A stretch of DNA of 64,000 nt from Mariniblastus sp. (GCA_011523945.1 WTFU01000102.1:46406-110405), one strand, 5' to 3'. Shown: positions 1 to 8,899, counted from the first letter of the stretch. The notes: generated by a model from the sequence alone, not told the origin. Numbers and translations are program-made.

Positions 1-99
1 GTCTCTGGGGACATTTGTGATTTGTTCAATTGAGATATCAGTCACCAAGTCTCCGCCCGCGTTCACTGAGGCGACGTGTCCTTCAATTAAATTCGACAA
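1..99 (-). CDS. 5' end of a small CDS, tentatively SAM-hydroxide-adenosyltransferase C-terminal-like
   Basis: An open frame of 33 codons runs from a TTG at 99 off the left edge. GGAG at 107-110 (minus strand) lies 7 nt before the TTG, and the frame has no ATG before an upstream stop at 145-147. The peptide starts MSNLIEGHVASVNAGGDLVT and continues DISIEQ. The pattern G-x-V followed by GDLVTDI resembles the C-terminal barrel of S-adenosylmethionine hydrolase (DUF62/chlorinase-like) proteins, of which short stand-alone versions occur in planctomycetes. With only 33 residues the family call is a guess; the existence of a gene start is better supported than its identity. Confidence 0.4.
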   Translation of the reverse strand, partial: MSNLIEGHVASVNAGGDLVTDISIEQITNVPRD

Positions 100-198
100 T
101 GTTATTCTCCGAGGGAGCTGAGAGACATTTATTTTGACCCGAATCTATCACATGCTTGGCGGGTTGGCGATGCAGTGTTTTTAAGTTAACAACATAAT

Positions 199-223
199 CA
201 AAAATATTGCAACTTTAAGTTGC
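199..223 (-). terminator. Possible Rho-independent terminator of gatCAB
   Basis: GCAACTT and AAGTTGC (209-223) form a hairpin. In the minus direction it is followed by AATATTTTTG. It lies about 95 nt beyond the gatB stop codon. The stem is AT-rich, so this is a modest candidate. The rest of 100-317 shows no gene. Confidence 0.4.
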
Positions 224-317
224 GCTAATGTTGCCCGAGCGTTGGGTTTATGGCTGGGTATCTGCGTTTTGAAGAGACTATCTTTACATTTGGATGGTGA
301 GTTTGAGAGTGCAGGAA

Positions 318-1844
318 CTACGAAGAGATCATTTTTGAGAGCATTTCTTTGATCAATCCCGGGTTGGCGTTAGGATTCAATTTTCTTGCTTGCCCAATCA
401 GCATCCCGATTGCTTTTGCATTTCCAGATTGAATTTGTTCAATTACCTCTTGGTTTTCCGCAATAAGCTTTTCACAAAGAGTGACAAGTTCACGGTTGTC
501 TACGGGTTTAATGCCTAATCGTTTAATGGCTTCCTGAGACGAAATGCAATGTTCAACCATCTCATTGAGTACTTCTTTACCGCGAGTCTGGTCGAGCGTT
601 CCCGCAATCACTAATTTTAATAATTCGGTAAATTGCTGGGGAGAAACTGGGTATTGGTCGATTGTTTGATTTGATTCATTGAGTTGCCTTAGAACTTCTT
701 GGCCGATCCAATTGTTTGCGATTCTACTATTCTCGCAACCGTCGGCGACCTCTAAAAAGTAATTCACCACTCCCCTGCCCTGAGAAACCATGACGGTTGC
801 ATCTGCGGATTTTAAATTGTATCGCTCGATCAGTAATTTTCGTAAATCGGATGGCAAAGACCCGAGTTGCGATTTAATTTGTTGAATTTGAACTTCTTCA
901 ATTTTCACCGCAATCAAATCTGGATCGGGGAAATATCGATAATCAGCTGAATCCTCTTTCTCTCGTTGAAGCGTCGTCGACTGGGTATGGTCGTTCCAAC
1001 CACGGGTTTGTTTGGGAGCATCCGCAATAGTGAAGCCGTTTTCCTGCCAAGCTTCGAATTGCCGTTGAGCTTCATGGGTGATTGATCGTTCAACTGCCCG
1101 AAAACTGTTGAGGTTTTTAATCTCTACGATCGGAGTTGCAATTTTCTCTTCTCCAAACGGGATATGCAGGTTGACGTTTGCGTCGCAACGCAAATTGCCC
1201 TGCTGCATGTTGCAGTCAGAGACGTCGATGTAATTTAAGATAAGTTTCAGCTCTGAGAGAAATGACTTCGCCTCAGCAGCGCTTCGAAGGTCAGGTTGGG
1301 TAACAATTTCAAGAAGTGGAGTGCCGGTTCGGTTGAGATCAATTTTTGAGTTCTGCCCGCGATTGGATTCGTCGTGAATACTTTTTCCCGCATCTTCTTC
1401 GAGATGGGCTCGTTCGATACGAATTCGCCTCGGTTGGCTTGAATTCTCGACGGCTTCAATGTCGAGATAGCCAGGTCCACAAATGGGCTGGTCAAATTGA
1501 CTGATTTGATAGCCCTTCGGGAGATCAGGATAGAAATAGTTTTTCCGGTCCCATTTAGTCGATTGAGCGATCTGGCAATTTAGTGAGAGTCCTGCCCGAA
1601 TTGAAAGTTCCAAAGCATGTTGGTTGATGACTGGAAGGGAACCGGGCATCCCGGTACAAACCACACAGGTTTGTGAATTAGCAGCTCCCCCGAATCGTGT
1701 CGAGCAACCGCAGAATAATTTAGAATCGGTGTCGAGCTGTACGTGGACTTCGAGGCCAATGATAATTTCGGACTGGTCAAATCGTACAACGCGTCGGTTG
1801 GTTGATTGAGGGTTGGAAGCGTGATTCACGACTGAGTCCTCCAT
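318..1844 (-). CDS. gatB: Aspartyl/glutamyl-tRNA(Asn/Gln) amidotransferase subunit B
   Basis: GatB is the kinase and tRNA-binding subunit of GatCAB. It activates Asp or Glu on mischarged tRNA(Asn)/tRNA(Gln), and GatA supplies the ammonia. The 508-residue product has the family's N-terminal signature (GLEVHVQLDTDSKLFCGCS) with a Cys-x-Cys plus Cys-x-x-Cys zinc site (FCGC ... CVVC). The later motif DSADYRYFPDPDL and a C-terminal YqeY-like helical tail are also present. Length is normal for the family. The ATG at 1844 overlaps the 3' end of gatA by 19 nt, indicating coupled expression in gatC-gatA-gatB order. Because glnS is also present at 23561, the complex here may mainly make Asn-tRNA(Asn); that is inference. 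Confidence 0.96.
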   Translation of the reverse strand: MEDSVVNHASNPQSTNRRVVRFDQSEIIIGLEVHVQLDTDSKLFCGCSTRFGGAANSQTCVVCTGMPGSLPVINQHALELSIRAGLSLNCQIAQSTKWDRKNYFYPDLPKGYQISQFDQPICGPGYLDIEAVENSSQPRRIRIERAHLEEDAGKSIHDESNRGQNSKIDLNRTGTPLLEIVTQPDLRSAAEAKSFLSELKLILNYIDVSDCNMQQGNLRCDANVNLHIPFGEEKIATPIVEIKNLNSFRAVERSITHEAQRQFEAWQENGFTIADAPKQTRGWNDHTQSTTLQREKEDSADYRYFPDPDLIAVKIEEVQIQQIKSQLGSLPSDLRKLLIERYNLKSADATVMVSQGRGVVNYFLEVADGCENSRIANNWIGQEVLRQLNESNQTIDQYPVSPQQFTELLKLVIAGTLDQTRGKEVLNEMVEHCISSQEAIKRLGIKPVDNRELVTLCEKLIAENQEVIEQIQSGNAKAIGMLIGQARKLNPNANPGLIKEMLSKMISS

Positions 1845-3298
1845 GGTTCGGAGGGATTCGCCGTATGCCAGGATGTTGCGATTTGGAATTGATGAGCGGC
1901 TTGTAGCAGAGAACTTTCCTCGTATGCCCTGCCCTGTAACTGGAGGCCAATTGGTAGTCCATTGCTCGATGGTTCGACAGGAACCGAAATAGCTGGAATT
2001 CCAGCTAGATTGGCTGAGACGGTATAAATATCTGCAAGATACATTGCGAGAGGATCCTGAGTGTGCTGCCCCAACTTAAATGCCGTAGTTGGCGTTGTTG
2101 GGCCTAAAATCAGGTCAACCTTTTGAAAGGCTTCGTCGTAGTCTTGTTTAATCATACGGCGAACTTTCGATGCCTTTAAATAGTAGGCTTCATAATAGCC
2201 AGAGCTGAGGGCGTAGGTTCCCAGCATAATCCGTTGTTTAACTTCATCGCCAAACCCTTGCCCCCGAGTATTTCGGTACATCTCCTCCAAGTCATCGGCT
2301 TGTGCCCGAAAGGTGTAACGGACGCCATCGTAGCGTGCGAGATTGCTTGAAGCTTCGCATGGCGCGATGATGTAATAGGCTGCAATAGCCGACTTTGTGT
2401 GCGGCATCTCAATTTCTTCAATGTTTGCCCCGAGTTGTTTGAACACGGAAATGGAATCGGTGATCTTTGTGTTGACTTCTGAATCAAGCCCTTCGTCCAA
2501 ATGTTCGCGAACGACTCCAATGCGTAATCCACTTAATGGTGATTCAAGGCTTTTGAGAAAATCCGCGACTTGTATTTTGGATGAGGTTGAGTCACGTGGA
2601 TCGAATCCTGCGATGACGGACATGAGCAATGCTGATTCTTTCGCGGTCCGTGTCATTGGGCCGATTTGATCGAGGCTACTTGCAAAGGCAATCAATCCGT
2701 ACCGACTGACACTTCCGTAAGTAGGCTTTAGCCCGGTGATTCCGCAGAACGAAGCTGGTTGACGAATAGAACCTCCCGTGTCTGAACCAATCGCGACGGG
2801 CGCTAACCGACCAGCAACACAGGCCGCTGAGCCGCCGCTTGAGCCTCCGGGAACCCGATTGGTTGCCCATGGATTTGCGGTGGGACCAAAAAATGAATTC
2901 TCGGTCGAGCTGCCCATTGCAAACTCGTCCATATTTGTTTTGCCGATAATGACTGCGCCGGCTGACTTTAGTTTTTCGACAATCGTAGCATCATAGGGAG
3001 GCGAAAATTTTTCCAGCATTTTCGACCCTGCGGTGGTCGGTTGCCCGGCAACGCAAATCCCGTCTTTGATGGCTATTGGTAGACCTGCAAGACAGCCTAA
3101 GGGCTTTCCCGCCTTTCTAAGTTGGTCGATTGATTCGGCTTGCTCAACCGCTGATTCAGAGATGCTGATGAATGCATTCAGATCTCCATTGTGAGATTGA
3201 ATGCGATCGAGAAAATGCTGAACACAGTCCGTCGCTGTGACTTCTCCAGTGTTGAGTTTGTCGACGATTACGTCAGCGTTCAATGCTGAGAGTGTCAT
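1826..3298 (-). CDS. gatA: Aspartyl/glutamyl-tRNA amidotransferase subunit A
   Basis: GatA is the amidase-signature subunit that releases ammonia from glutamine for tRNA-dependent amidation. The 490-residue protein shows the Ser-cisSer-Lys triad region: IAIKDG with Lys78, the GGSSGGS block with Ser153, and DTGGSIRQ with Ser177. The block GKTNMDEFAMGSS (119-131) is typical of GatA rather than generic amidases. Length matches the family. The start is ATG 3298. The stop codon lies inside the start of gatB, and gatC lies 37 nt upstream, so the three genes form one operon. Confidence 0.96.
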   Translation of the reverse strand: MTLSALNADVIVDKLNTGEVTATDCVQHFLDRIQSHNGDLNAFISISESAVEQAESIDQLRKAGKPLGCLAGLPIAIKDGICVAGQPTTAGSKMLEKFSPPYDATIVEKLKSAGAVIIGKTNMDEFAMGSSTENSFFGPTANPWATNRVPGGSSGGSAACVAGRLAPVAIGSDTGGSIRQPASFCGITGLKPTYGSVSRYGLIAFASSLDQIGPMTRTAKESALLMSVIAGFDPRDSTSSKIQVADFLKSLESPLSGLRIGVVREHLDEGLDSEVNTKITDSISVFKQLGANIEEIEMPHTKSAIAAYYIIAPCEASSNLARYDGVRYTFRAQADDLEEMYRNTRGQGFGDEVKQRIMLGTYALSSGYYEAYYLKASKVRRMIKQDYDEAFQKVDLILGPTTPTTAFKLGQHTQDPLAMYLADIYTVSANLAGIPAISVPVEPSSNGLPIGLQLQGRAYEESSLLQAAHQFQIATSWHTANPSEPWRTQS

Positions 3299-3335
3299 GT
3301 GTTCGTCCAGTTAATTGGAAAATCCGAGTTTAAAA

Positions 3336-3659
3336 TTACGAATCCGTGTTTCGAAAAACGGGGGGAACGAGATAGAATTCTCCATCCGATTCAGGGGCAT
3401 TGTCCAGGATTTTCTCGCGGGAGACACTCGGTGTTAGTTGGTCTTCTCGAATGGCATTCACCGATTCGATGGCTCCAAAAAAAGGAGAGACATCTTCAGA
3501 AATTTCAACCTGCTCTAACTGGCTGACGAAGTCGAGTATCTGTTCCAGCTTGTTCCCCGATGATTCCAATTGCTGTTGGTCGAGGTGTATCCGTGCAAGT
3601 TTCGCGATTCGGTTGACGATTGGTTGCTCAGCGATTGGTTGCTCAGGTGAATTTGACAT
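3336..3659 (-). CDS. gatC: Aspartyl/glutamyl-tRNA amidotransferase subunit C
   Basis: GatC is the small subunit that wraps around and stabilises the GatA-GatB complex. The product is 107 residues from ATG 3659; a GTG at 3671 would add four. It has the typical IAKLARIHLDQQQLESSGNKL start, the LEQILDFVSQLEQV helix and a C-terminal stretch (REDQLTPSVSREKIL) that matches the family. The N-terminus contains a perfect 15-bp tandem duplication (3617-3646) that encodes a repeated EQPI segment. It is the first gene of the gatCAB operon. Confidence 0.93.
   Translation of the reverse strand: MSNSPEQPIAEQPIVNRIAKLARIHLDQQQLESSGNKLEQILDFVSQLEQVEISEDVSPFFGAIESVNAIREDQLTPSVSREKILDNAPESDGEFYLVPPVFRNTDS
3617..3646. 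repeat. Perfect 15-bp tandem duplication inside gatC
   Basis: Two adjacent identical 15-bp copies (3617-3631 and 3632-3646; plus strand cgattggttgctcag) keep the gatC frame. They duplicate five codons in the variable N-terminal tail. Confidence 0.9.
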
Positions 3660-3852
3660 GAGAGATTCCACGGGACCAAAGGACAGCTTGTTATCAGCCC
3701 GTTAGCAGCTTCGAGGTTGGAAAACAGCTGCGGGAGCGCCTTAACGACACTCAGCATAACGTTTCGACCTGACTAGCAAAACTAGGTTCGCGGACAAGTG
3801 ATCGCGCAGGGCTGCACAGAATCTCGCTGAAACGCCTTAAACCAGAGCGCAA

Positions 3853-4113
3853 CTACGAAGGTAATTTGAATGGTTTTTGCTTGACGGCTTTTCGAATTGC
3901 TCCGCTGCGGATGCACTGAACGCAAACTTTCATAGTTTTCGTTCCGCCGCCGGGAAGCGCGGTTCGGACTTTTTGCAGGTTGGGGCGAAATTGTCGACGG
4001 GTAATTCCAGTCTTTTTCGTTCCGACACCACCGAGATACTTGGCTTTACCACGCGTTTCTACACGATTGCCCATTTGAGGGCCTTTTCCACACACTTCAC
4101 AAACGCGAGCCAT
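3853..4113 (-). CDS. rpmB: 50S ribosomal protein L28 (zinc-binding form)
   Basis: L28 is a small basic protein of the large ribosomal subunit. The 86-residue product begins MARVCEVCGKGPQMGNRV, the standard L28 N-terminus. It keeps Cys5, Cys8, Cys64 and Cys67, which form the zinc ribbon of the C+ type. The central block TRRQFRPNLQKVR is the family's rRNA-binding stretch. The start ATG at 4113 has no competing start. The gene stands alone between the uvrC-like gene and gatC, all on the minus strand. Confidence 0.96.
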   Translation of the reverse strand: MARVCEVCGKGPQMGNRVETRGKAKYLGGVGTKKTGITRRQFRPNLQKVRTALPGGGTKTMKVCVQCIRSGAIRKAVKQKPFKLPS

Positions 4114-4227
4114 GACTTTGTCCGTTAAAAATCGATCAATTTTTCAGATTTAGATACAAAAAGTTAGCTACGCAGTATAGCAATTCGGCTCGATTGTTCA
4201 ACGGCATAAATAGCAGTATTTTATTGC

Positions 4228-4251
4228 AAAAACCCCTGTTTTTGGGTTTTT
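4228..4251 (-). terminator. Weak AT-rich terminator after the uvrC-like gene
   Basis: AAAAACCC (4228-4235) and GGGTTTTT (4244-4251) pair across an 8-nt loop, in the gap between the uvrC-like gene and rpmB. The A/T flanks give a U-rich 3' side in either direction. Only three G-C pairs support the stem. Confidence 0.4.
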
Positions 4252-4292
4252 CGCCATTCATTTGAGCGAACTTCGCTGGATTGGGCTGCGGC

Positions 4293-5384
4293 TTAGGCGG
4301 TTTGCCGAATATCGCCATTTAACCGCCTCTCACAGATATCGACCGCATCGTCAAAGGGAATCAGTGAATTTTTGAGTTGGGGGTGCTTTCTGAACCATGC
4401 GATCACAATAAGTTGGAGATTCATTTCCATTAAATTATCAGGGATGGGATTTTCGGCGATCGAGACCTCGGTGAGTCGTTTGATTGTTGCAATTGCACGT
4501 TCCTCTGAGTCCGGTGCAACGGCACTTCCAACGAGTTGTCCACCTTTTAAGAAAAGCCATGCTTCGCGGTTTTTTCTGGCTTCAATTGGAAGGACTCCGT
4601 TGTAAGTCTCTTCAGCATCCCGAAGTGCCGACATCCGCCGATCGAGCCAATTAAGATTCGAGAGATGGTCTCTCAGTATCGCGGCTTTTTCGAAAGACTT
4701 GCTACTGGCGGCAGTCTGCATTTGTTGATCTAAACGGACGAGAATGGAACGATCCTTGCCGAGAATAAATTGACGTGCATTATCAACATTGGTTTGGTAG
4801 ATGCGGGAACTGCAGTGCGCGGCGCATGGGCCTGGGCACGTCCCCAGTTCAAAACGAATGCACTGTGCTGTGAGTGGATTATCAAAAAGCGTTAGTTGAT
4901 TGTTAAATTTGAATTTGGTTTTATCGGCGCAATCACGGAGTTGAAAACACTGGTTGATTGTTTCGACTGCCGACCGTAAACGTGAAGTGCCTGCGATCGG
5001 ACCGAAGGACGATTCAGATTTTTCCGTAATACGTCTCGTGAAAAATGCGTTGGGTGCCTGCCCTCCGCCAATACAGATAAAGGCCGGTTGCCGCTTGGTA
5101 GGTTGCCCCTGTGTATTGAACTCGGGTCGCCAGCGATAAATGAGTTCTTGTTCTCGAATCAAGGCGAGGAGTTCATTAGAGATCGGTTCCCAGATGAGTT
5201 TTTTACTGTGTTGCCGAATTCTCTCTGCTTTTTTGTCGGCGGGAGTTTTCGCAAAATAAGAGAGTAGTCGGTTGCGAAGTGATTTTGATTTACCGACGTA
5301 GCAAAGCTGATCTCGGTCATCGAGCCATCCGTAGACTCCGGGGGTCAACGGACAGTGGTCGCGCAAAAGTGCTCTCGCTTTCAT
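4293..5384 (-). CDS. UvrC/Cho-like GIY-YIG endonuclease lacking the C-terminal nuclease half
   Basis: The protein has the N-terminal half of excinuclease subunit C. A GIY-YIG domain comes first (GVYGW ... YVGKS, then NRLLSYF), followed by a Cys-rich block (CIRFELGTCPGPC) matching UvrC's C-x-x-x-x-x-x-C-x-x-P-C region. A UVR-type helical segment (KSFEKAAILRDHL) comes next. The protein stops at about 363 residues from ATG 5384, with no RNase-H-like endonuclease and no HhH domain. Full UvrC is about 600 residues. By analogy with Cho it would make only the 3' incision in nucleotide excision repair. An upstream ATG at 5495 adds 37 unremarkable residues, so I prefer 5384. Whether a full-length uvrC exists elsewhere cannot be seen here. 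Confidence 0.75.
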   Translation of the reverse strand: MKARALLRDHCPLTPGVYGWLDDRDQLCYVGKSKSLRNRLLSYFAKTPADKKAERIRQHSKKLIWEPISNELLALIREQELIYRWRPEFNTQGQPTKRQPAFICIGGGQAPNAFFTRRITEKSESSFGPIAGTSRLRSAVETINQCFQLRDCADKTKFKFNNQLTLFDNPLTAQCIRFELGTCPGPCAAHCSSRIYQTNVDNARQFILGKDRSILVRLDQQMQTAASSKSFEKAAILRDHLSNLNWLDRRMSALRDAEETYNGVLPIEARKNREAWLFLKGGQLVGSAVAPDSEERAIATIKRLTEVSIAENPIPDNLMEMNLQLIVIAWFRKHPQLKNSLIPFDDAVDICERRLNGDIRQTA

Positions 5385-5495
5385 CCTGTCGCAGGGGATT
5401 GGATGCCTTTTAATACGACCTCTGGTTTGCTGAACCAGGACCGACGTCCCAAATCCATTGAAGTTGGGGATTTGATTTTCTATCAGTTTCGGCAC

Positions 5496-6326
5496 GAATC
5501 CATCCTCTCTTTGGCAATATGCACACTCCCTGATGCAAACGGACTGCCATAGAAATTAGGATAAAGGATCGCACTACGGAAATAAATAGCTGGAAGTTTG
5601 TCTTTATGATTTGAATAAATTGTTCTTGAAGGCTGGACGTTTCAGCTCTCTATTTCCACGAAGTTTTTAAAAGGTTGATGAGAGGGAGGGCACGCGATCG
5701 CGAGCGATAAATGTATCGAATCTTGCCGGCTTTGGTTTGCCTAGAGCACTCGCGTGGGGAAAGGAAGCCGGTTGACGCACTTGTTTAGATCGTTTTGTAC
5801 CCCGAGATGCGAACTATTGGCTTCCCCTTCAAACCTCAGTCTTTCTGTAGACAGAAAATCCGGAACCGTTTTGTTAATTTGTAGCAACGGCGCGGGTTAA
5901 CCGATGAACTTACGCCAAATTTTTTACGGTTTGCGATTTGACAAGTCGATAACACTGGTAGATCAAAACGCCGGGAGGGCGAGACACGGACTGTTTCGCA
6001 ACCAGGATAGAGTCATAGCATGACGATGGAGCGACATGCTGTGACTTTTTTTATGCGCATTCTGCGATTCCAATCGTTCTTTACCACCAAACGAAGTTTG
6101 TTAGTGATCAAGCATTGGCAATCAGAGCTGTCGGTTGCGGTTGGAATTCTCTCGAATTGCAATGCTAAACCATCTTTTTATGAGTGGTTTTGAATCTGGA
6201 TGGAACTTTTTTGGCGCACAGGTTCGTCACTGCAAGCATGATTTCGCTGGCCGGCAGCAGATATGCTACTCTTTAGTCTTCTTGTTCGTTCGGAAACTAG
6301 AGTTGGATGTCTTCGATGGAGTTGAC
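5496..6326. other. 830-base gene-free region before comEC with stem-loops
   Basis: I find no convincing protein gene here. The region holds several plus-strand stem-loops. CCGGCTT/AAGCCGG pair at 5726-5732 and 5765-5771, CCGTT/AACGG near 5865-5890, and GCGAGAC/GTTTCGC at 5979-5999. They are followed by a strong orphan terminator at 6012-6052. The stretch 6135-6326 is in frame with comEC through a TTG at 6135, but it has no domain content. This could be a noncoding RNA gene or a long comEC leader. Confidence 0.45.
6012..6052 (+). terminator. Orphan Rho-independent terminator upstream of comEC
   Basis: A 10-bp stem (GTCATAGCAT with ATGCTGTGAC, one U-G wobble) encloses a 14-nt loop and is followed directly by seven T residues (6046-6052). 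No plus-strand protein gene precedes it. It either ends an unannotated RNA or attenuates transcription into comEC. Confidence 0.65.
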
Positions 6327-8888
6327 ATGTGCTCGTCAGATCCCGATAGAATTGAATTTTCAGCAACACGACGTCGGCCATCTTATCAGCCGATGCTGCT
6401 CGTGGCCGTTGCCTTTGCAATGGGTATATTATTGGACCGGATGGGGGACCTTAATTGGCGTTTTTCGTTTTGTTCATCTTGGTTGTGCTTATTCAGTTGG
6501 TTGATCATTTCGCGGTGTCCAGCGATTCCCAGAATGGAATGGATTTTAATTTCATTGGGTTCTAGGTTCAAACGAGAGAGAGTCGCCTCAATCATTCTTC
6601 TTGTTGGCATTTTGTTTGGCGGTTCCTTCTGGCATCACGGTCGTTGGAATTGGTTTTCACATGATGAAGTTGGCCGTTATGCAATGGAGGTTTCGCGTCC
6701 TTGTTGTGTTGAAGCGCAGGTTGTTTCAGAGCCATTGTGGGTGATCTCAGACGTGACTTTTGGGATCCGTCCCGAGATGAAAATGAATACCCGTCTGCTA
6801 TTGAAAGTGAGTCGTTTGCGAGATGGTCTAGATTGGGTAGATGTAGGTGGAGTCTGTGATCTTGTGATCCACCAATCCGTGAACGGCATTCGCTCGGGTG
6901 ATCGAATCGAGGTATTTGGTTACTTAGTAAAGAGCTCGCCGCCGAATAACCCCGGCGGTTTCGATTATCAGGAGTACTATCGCGGAAAAGCTAAATGCGC
7001 AGTTATACACGCGTATCAAGCTGAAAGTGTTCGTGTGATTGAGTCAGCCAATTGGTTTACAACACGCTGGATTTCAAGTTTAAGGCAGGGATTTAATGAA
7101 TTGGCTTGGAAGTACATACCCAGCCCTGAAGCAGGGTTCGCGTCTGCCATTCTGCTCGGGAATCGAGAACAGTTGTCACGAGTTCGACGCCAAAGATTTT
7201 TGGAAACAGGCACCTCGCACTTGCTGGCGATATCCGGGCTTCACGTCGGGGTTTTAGCTGGGGCGTTCTTTTGTTTTTTTCGTTTTGGAGTTTTTAGTCG
7301 AAGAAAAAGCCTGTGGTTAACAATCATTTTTGTGCTGTTTTATGCTTGGCTTGTCGAGTTTCGTTCACCGGTTTTACGAGCATCGATCTTGGTGACCCTT
7401 TATTGTCTTGGGCGACTTCTAGGGGAAGGAAGTTTTTCTTTTAATTTACTTGCGATCGCTGGAGTTGTGGTTTTAATAATCAACCCAAGCGATCTTTTTG
7501 GGATTGGCCCCCAACTTTCTTTTCTTGCCGTCGCTTCATTAACCATCACTGCTGATTGGATTTTTGGGCAACCTTCGGTTAATCCAATTCAGCGATTGAT
7601 TGCGGGGACTAGGTCTCCTCTGGTCCGAATTTGGAATTGGATGTTTCGACAGTGTCGGAAGGCTATGTTAGTTAGCTTTGTGATTTGGCTGGTTGCTTTA
7701 CCGTTGGTCGCCTACCATTTTCATTTGGTCGCCCCGGTAGCCCTTGTGGCTAATCCTCTTCTACTCATGCCGATCGCTTTCAGCCTCTATGGCGGGATGG
7801 CGGTTTTGTTTTTAGGAGCGTTTTTGCCGTTACTCGCGACGCTATTCGGCTCGCTGTGTCAGTTAAGTTTGGGGCTGGTCGAATGGTTGGTTGCCGTTTT
7901 TCAGCGAATCCCATTAGGGCATTTCTGGACGGCAGGTCCACCCGGTGTTTCAGTGATGCTGTTTTACACCGGAGCATTTTTATTGTTTGTGTATCCTAAG
8001 ACGAAAATTCAACGAAGATGGCTACCCATTTGTTTTGTGGTTTGGTTGGTGTTTGCGTGGTTGATTCCAGCAAGATGGAGTGCCAAAGAAAGTGCTCGGC
8101 ATGGGGGGGAGCTTGTTTGTACCTTTCTCGATGTCGGGCATGGCTCTAGTGTGTTGCTCCAGTTGCCTGATGGAAAGAATGTGCTTTACGATTCTGGCTC
8201 ACTTGGTTCACCTGATTCTGGTGCTAGGAGTATTGCGGGAGCGCTTTGGTATCAGGGTGTTCAGCATATCGATGCGGTAGTGATTTCACATGCTGACGCA
8301 GATCATTTTAATGCGCTCCCTCAATTGGCAAAGCAGTTCACGATTGGCCAAGTGTATGTCTCACGCATGATGCTGAAAGACCGGTCTCTACAAGTTAGGG
8401 CATTGCTGTCGTGTCTGGATGAGTCGGGTGTTGAGGTTGTGTCAGTTGCATCTGGAGATCGACTGTTCAAATCTTCTCTGGTTAGCTTCGACATTCTTAG
8501 TCCGCCTCGTGAGGGCATTCGTGGAAACGACAATGCCAATAGCATCGTATGGATGGTCGAGTACGGTGGGAGGCGAATTTTACTTCCCGGTGATATCGAG
8601 GAGGAAGGATTGGCGCAATTGTTGGCTCGCAAGCCTGTCGAGATAGAGGTTTTAATGGCAGCTCATCATGGAAGTGCGAACAGTCTTCCTGCGAAATTCA
8701 TTCAATGGGCATCCCCTCAGTACACGGTTATCAGTTGTGGAAGGACTCGGCTAAGTGAATCGATGAATCAGAATTTTTCTGATTCTAAGAAGGCTGTCTT
8801 CAGAACCGATCGCGATGGCGCCGTGCAGTTTCGATTCAGACAAGAGGGAGAGGCGGTTGTGAGACGTTGGAAAACAGAGCCCTGGTGA
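6327..8888 (+). CDS. comEC: ComEC/Rec2-family DNA-uptake channel protein
   Basis: ComEC forms the inner-membrane channel for single-stranded DNA in natural transformation. The 853-residue product has N-terminal membrane segments and an OB-like region (VCDLVIHQSVNGIRSGDRIEVFG). The competence domain follows, with ETGTSHLLAISGLHVGVLAG and many transmembrane helices. A C-terminal metallo-beta-lactamase-like domain carries CTFLDVGHGSSVLLQLPDG, the HADADHFNAL metal motif, LLPGDIEEEG and AAHHGSANS. All hallmark motifs are intact. I chose ATG 6327 because GGAG lies 5 nt upstream; the frame is open back to TTG 6135. No other competence gene is nearby. Confidence 0.93.
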   Translation: MCSSDPDRIEFSATRRRPSYQPMLLVAVAFAMGILLDRMGDLNWRFSFCSSWLCLFSWLIISRCPAIPRMEWILISLGSRFKRERVASIILLVGILFGGSFWHHGRWNWFSHDEVGRYAMEVSRPCCVEAQVVSEPLWVISDVTFGIRPEMKMNTRLLLKVSRLRDGLDWVDVGGVCDLVIHQSVNGIRSGDRIEVFGYLVKSSPPNNPGGFDYQEYYRGKAKCAVIHAYQAESVRVIESANWFTTRWISSLRQGFNELAWKYIPSPEAGFASAILLGNREQLSRVRRQRFLETGTSHLLAISGLHVGVLAGAFFCFFRFGVFSRRKSLWLTIIFVLFYAWLVEFRSPVLRASILVTLYCLGRLLGEGSFSFNLLAIAGVVVLIINPSDLFGIGPQLSFLAVASLTITADWIFGQPSVNPIQRLIAGTRSPLVRIWNWMFRQCRKAMLVSFVIWLVALPLVAYHFHLVAPVALVANPLLLMPIAFSLYGGMAVLFLGAFLPLLATLFGSLCQLSLGLVEWLVAVFQRIPLGHFWTAGPPGVSVMLFYTGAFLLFVYPKTKIQRRWLPICFVVWLVFAWLIPARWSAKESARHGGELVCTFLDVGHGSSVLLQLPDGKNVLYDSGSLGSPDSGARSIAGALWYQGVQHIDAVVISHADADHFNALPQLAKQFTIGQVYVSRMMLKDRSLQVRALLSCLDESGVEVVSVASGDRLFKSSLVSFDILSPPREGIRGNDNANSIVWMVEYGGRRILLPGDIEEEGLAQLLARKPVEIEVLMAAHHGSANSLPAKFIQWASPQYTVISCGRTRLSESMNQNFSDSKKAVFRTDRDGAVQFRFRQEGEAVVRRWKTEPW

Positions 8889-8899
8889 TCCGGATCACC
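8884..8899. other. Perfect 16-bp palindrome over the comEC stop codon
   Basis: GGTGATCCGGATCACC is self-complementary over all 16 bases and contains the comEC TGA. It sits in the short gap between convergent comEC and the ABC permease gene. No T-tract follows on either strand, so it may be a minimal stem at the 3' ends or a protein site. Confidence 0.5.

Noticed and set aside
4136..4318. 60-codon minus-strand ORF starting within the end of the uvrC-like gene
   Set aside because: It runs through the likely terminator and has no recognisable composition, although AGAGG stands upstream of its ATG.
5750..5866. RNase P RNA-like words (GGGGAAAGG ... ACAGAAAATCCGG)
   Set aside because: The two conserved P4 strands of RNase P RNA lie about 250-300 nt apart; here they are about 90 nt apart, and the exact universal bases do not match.
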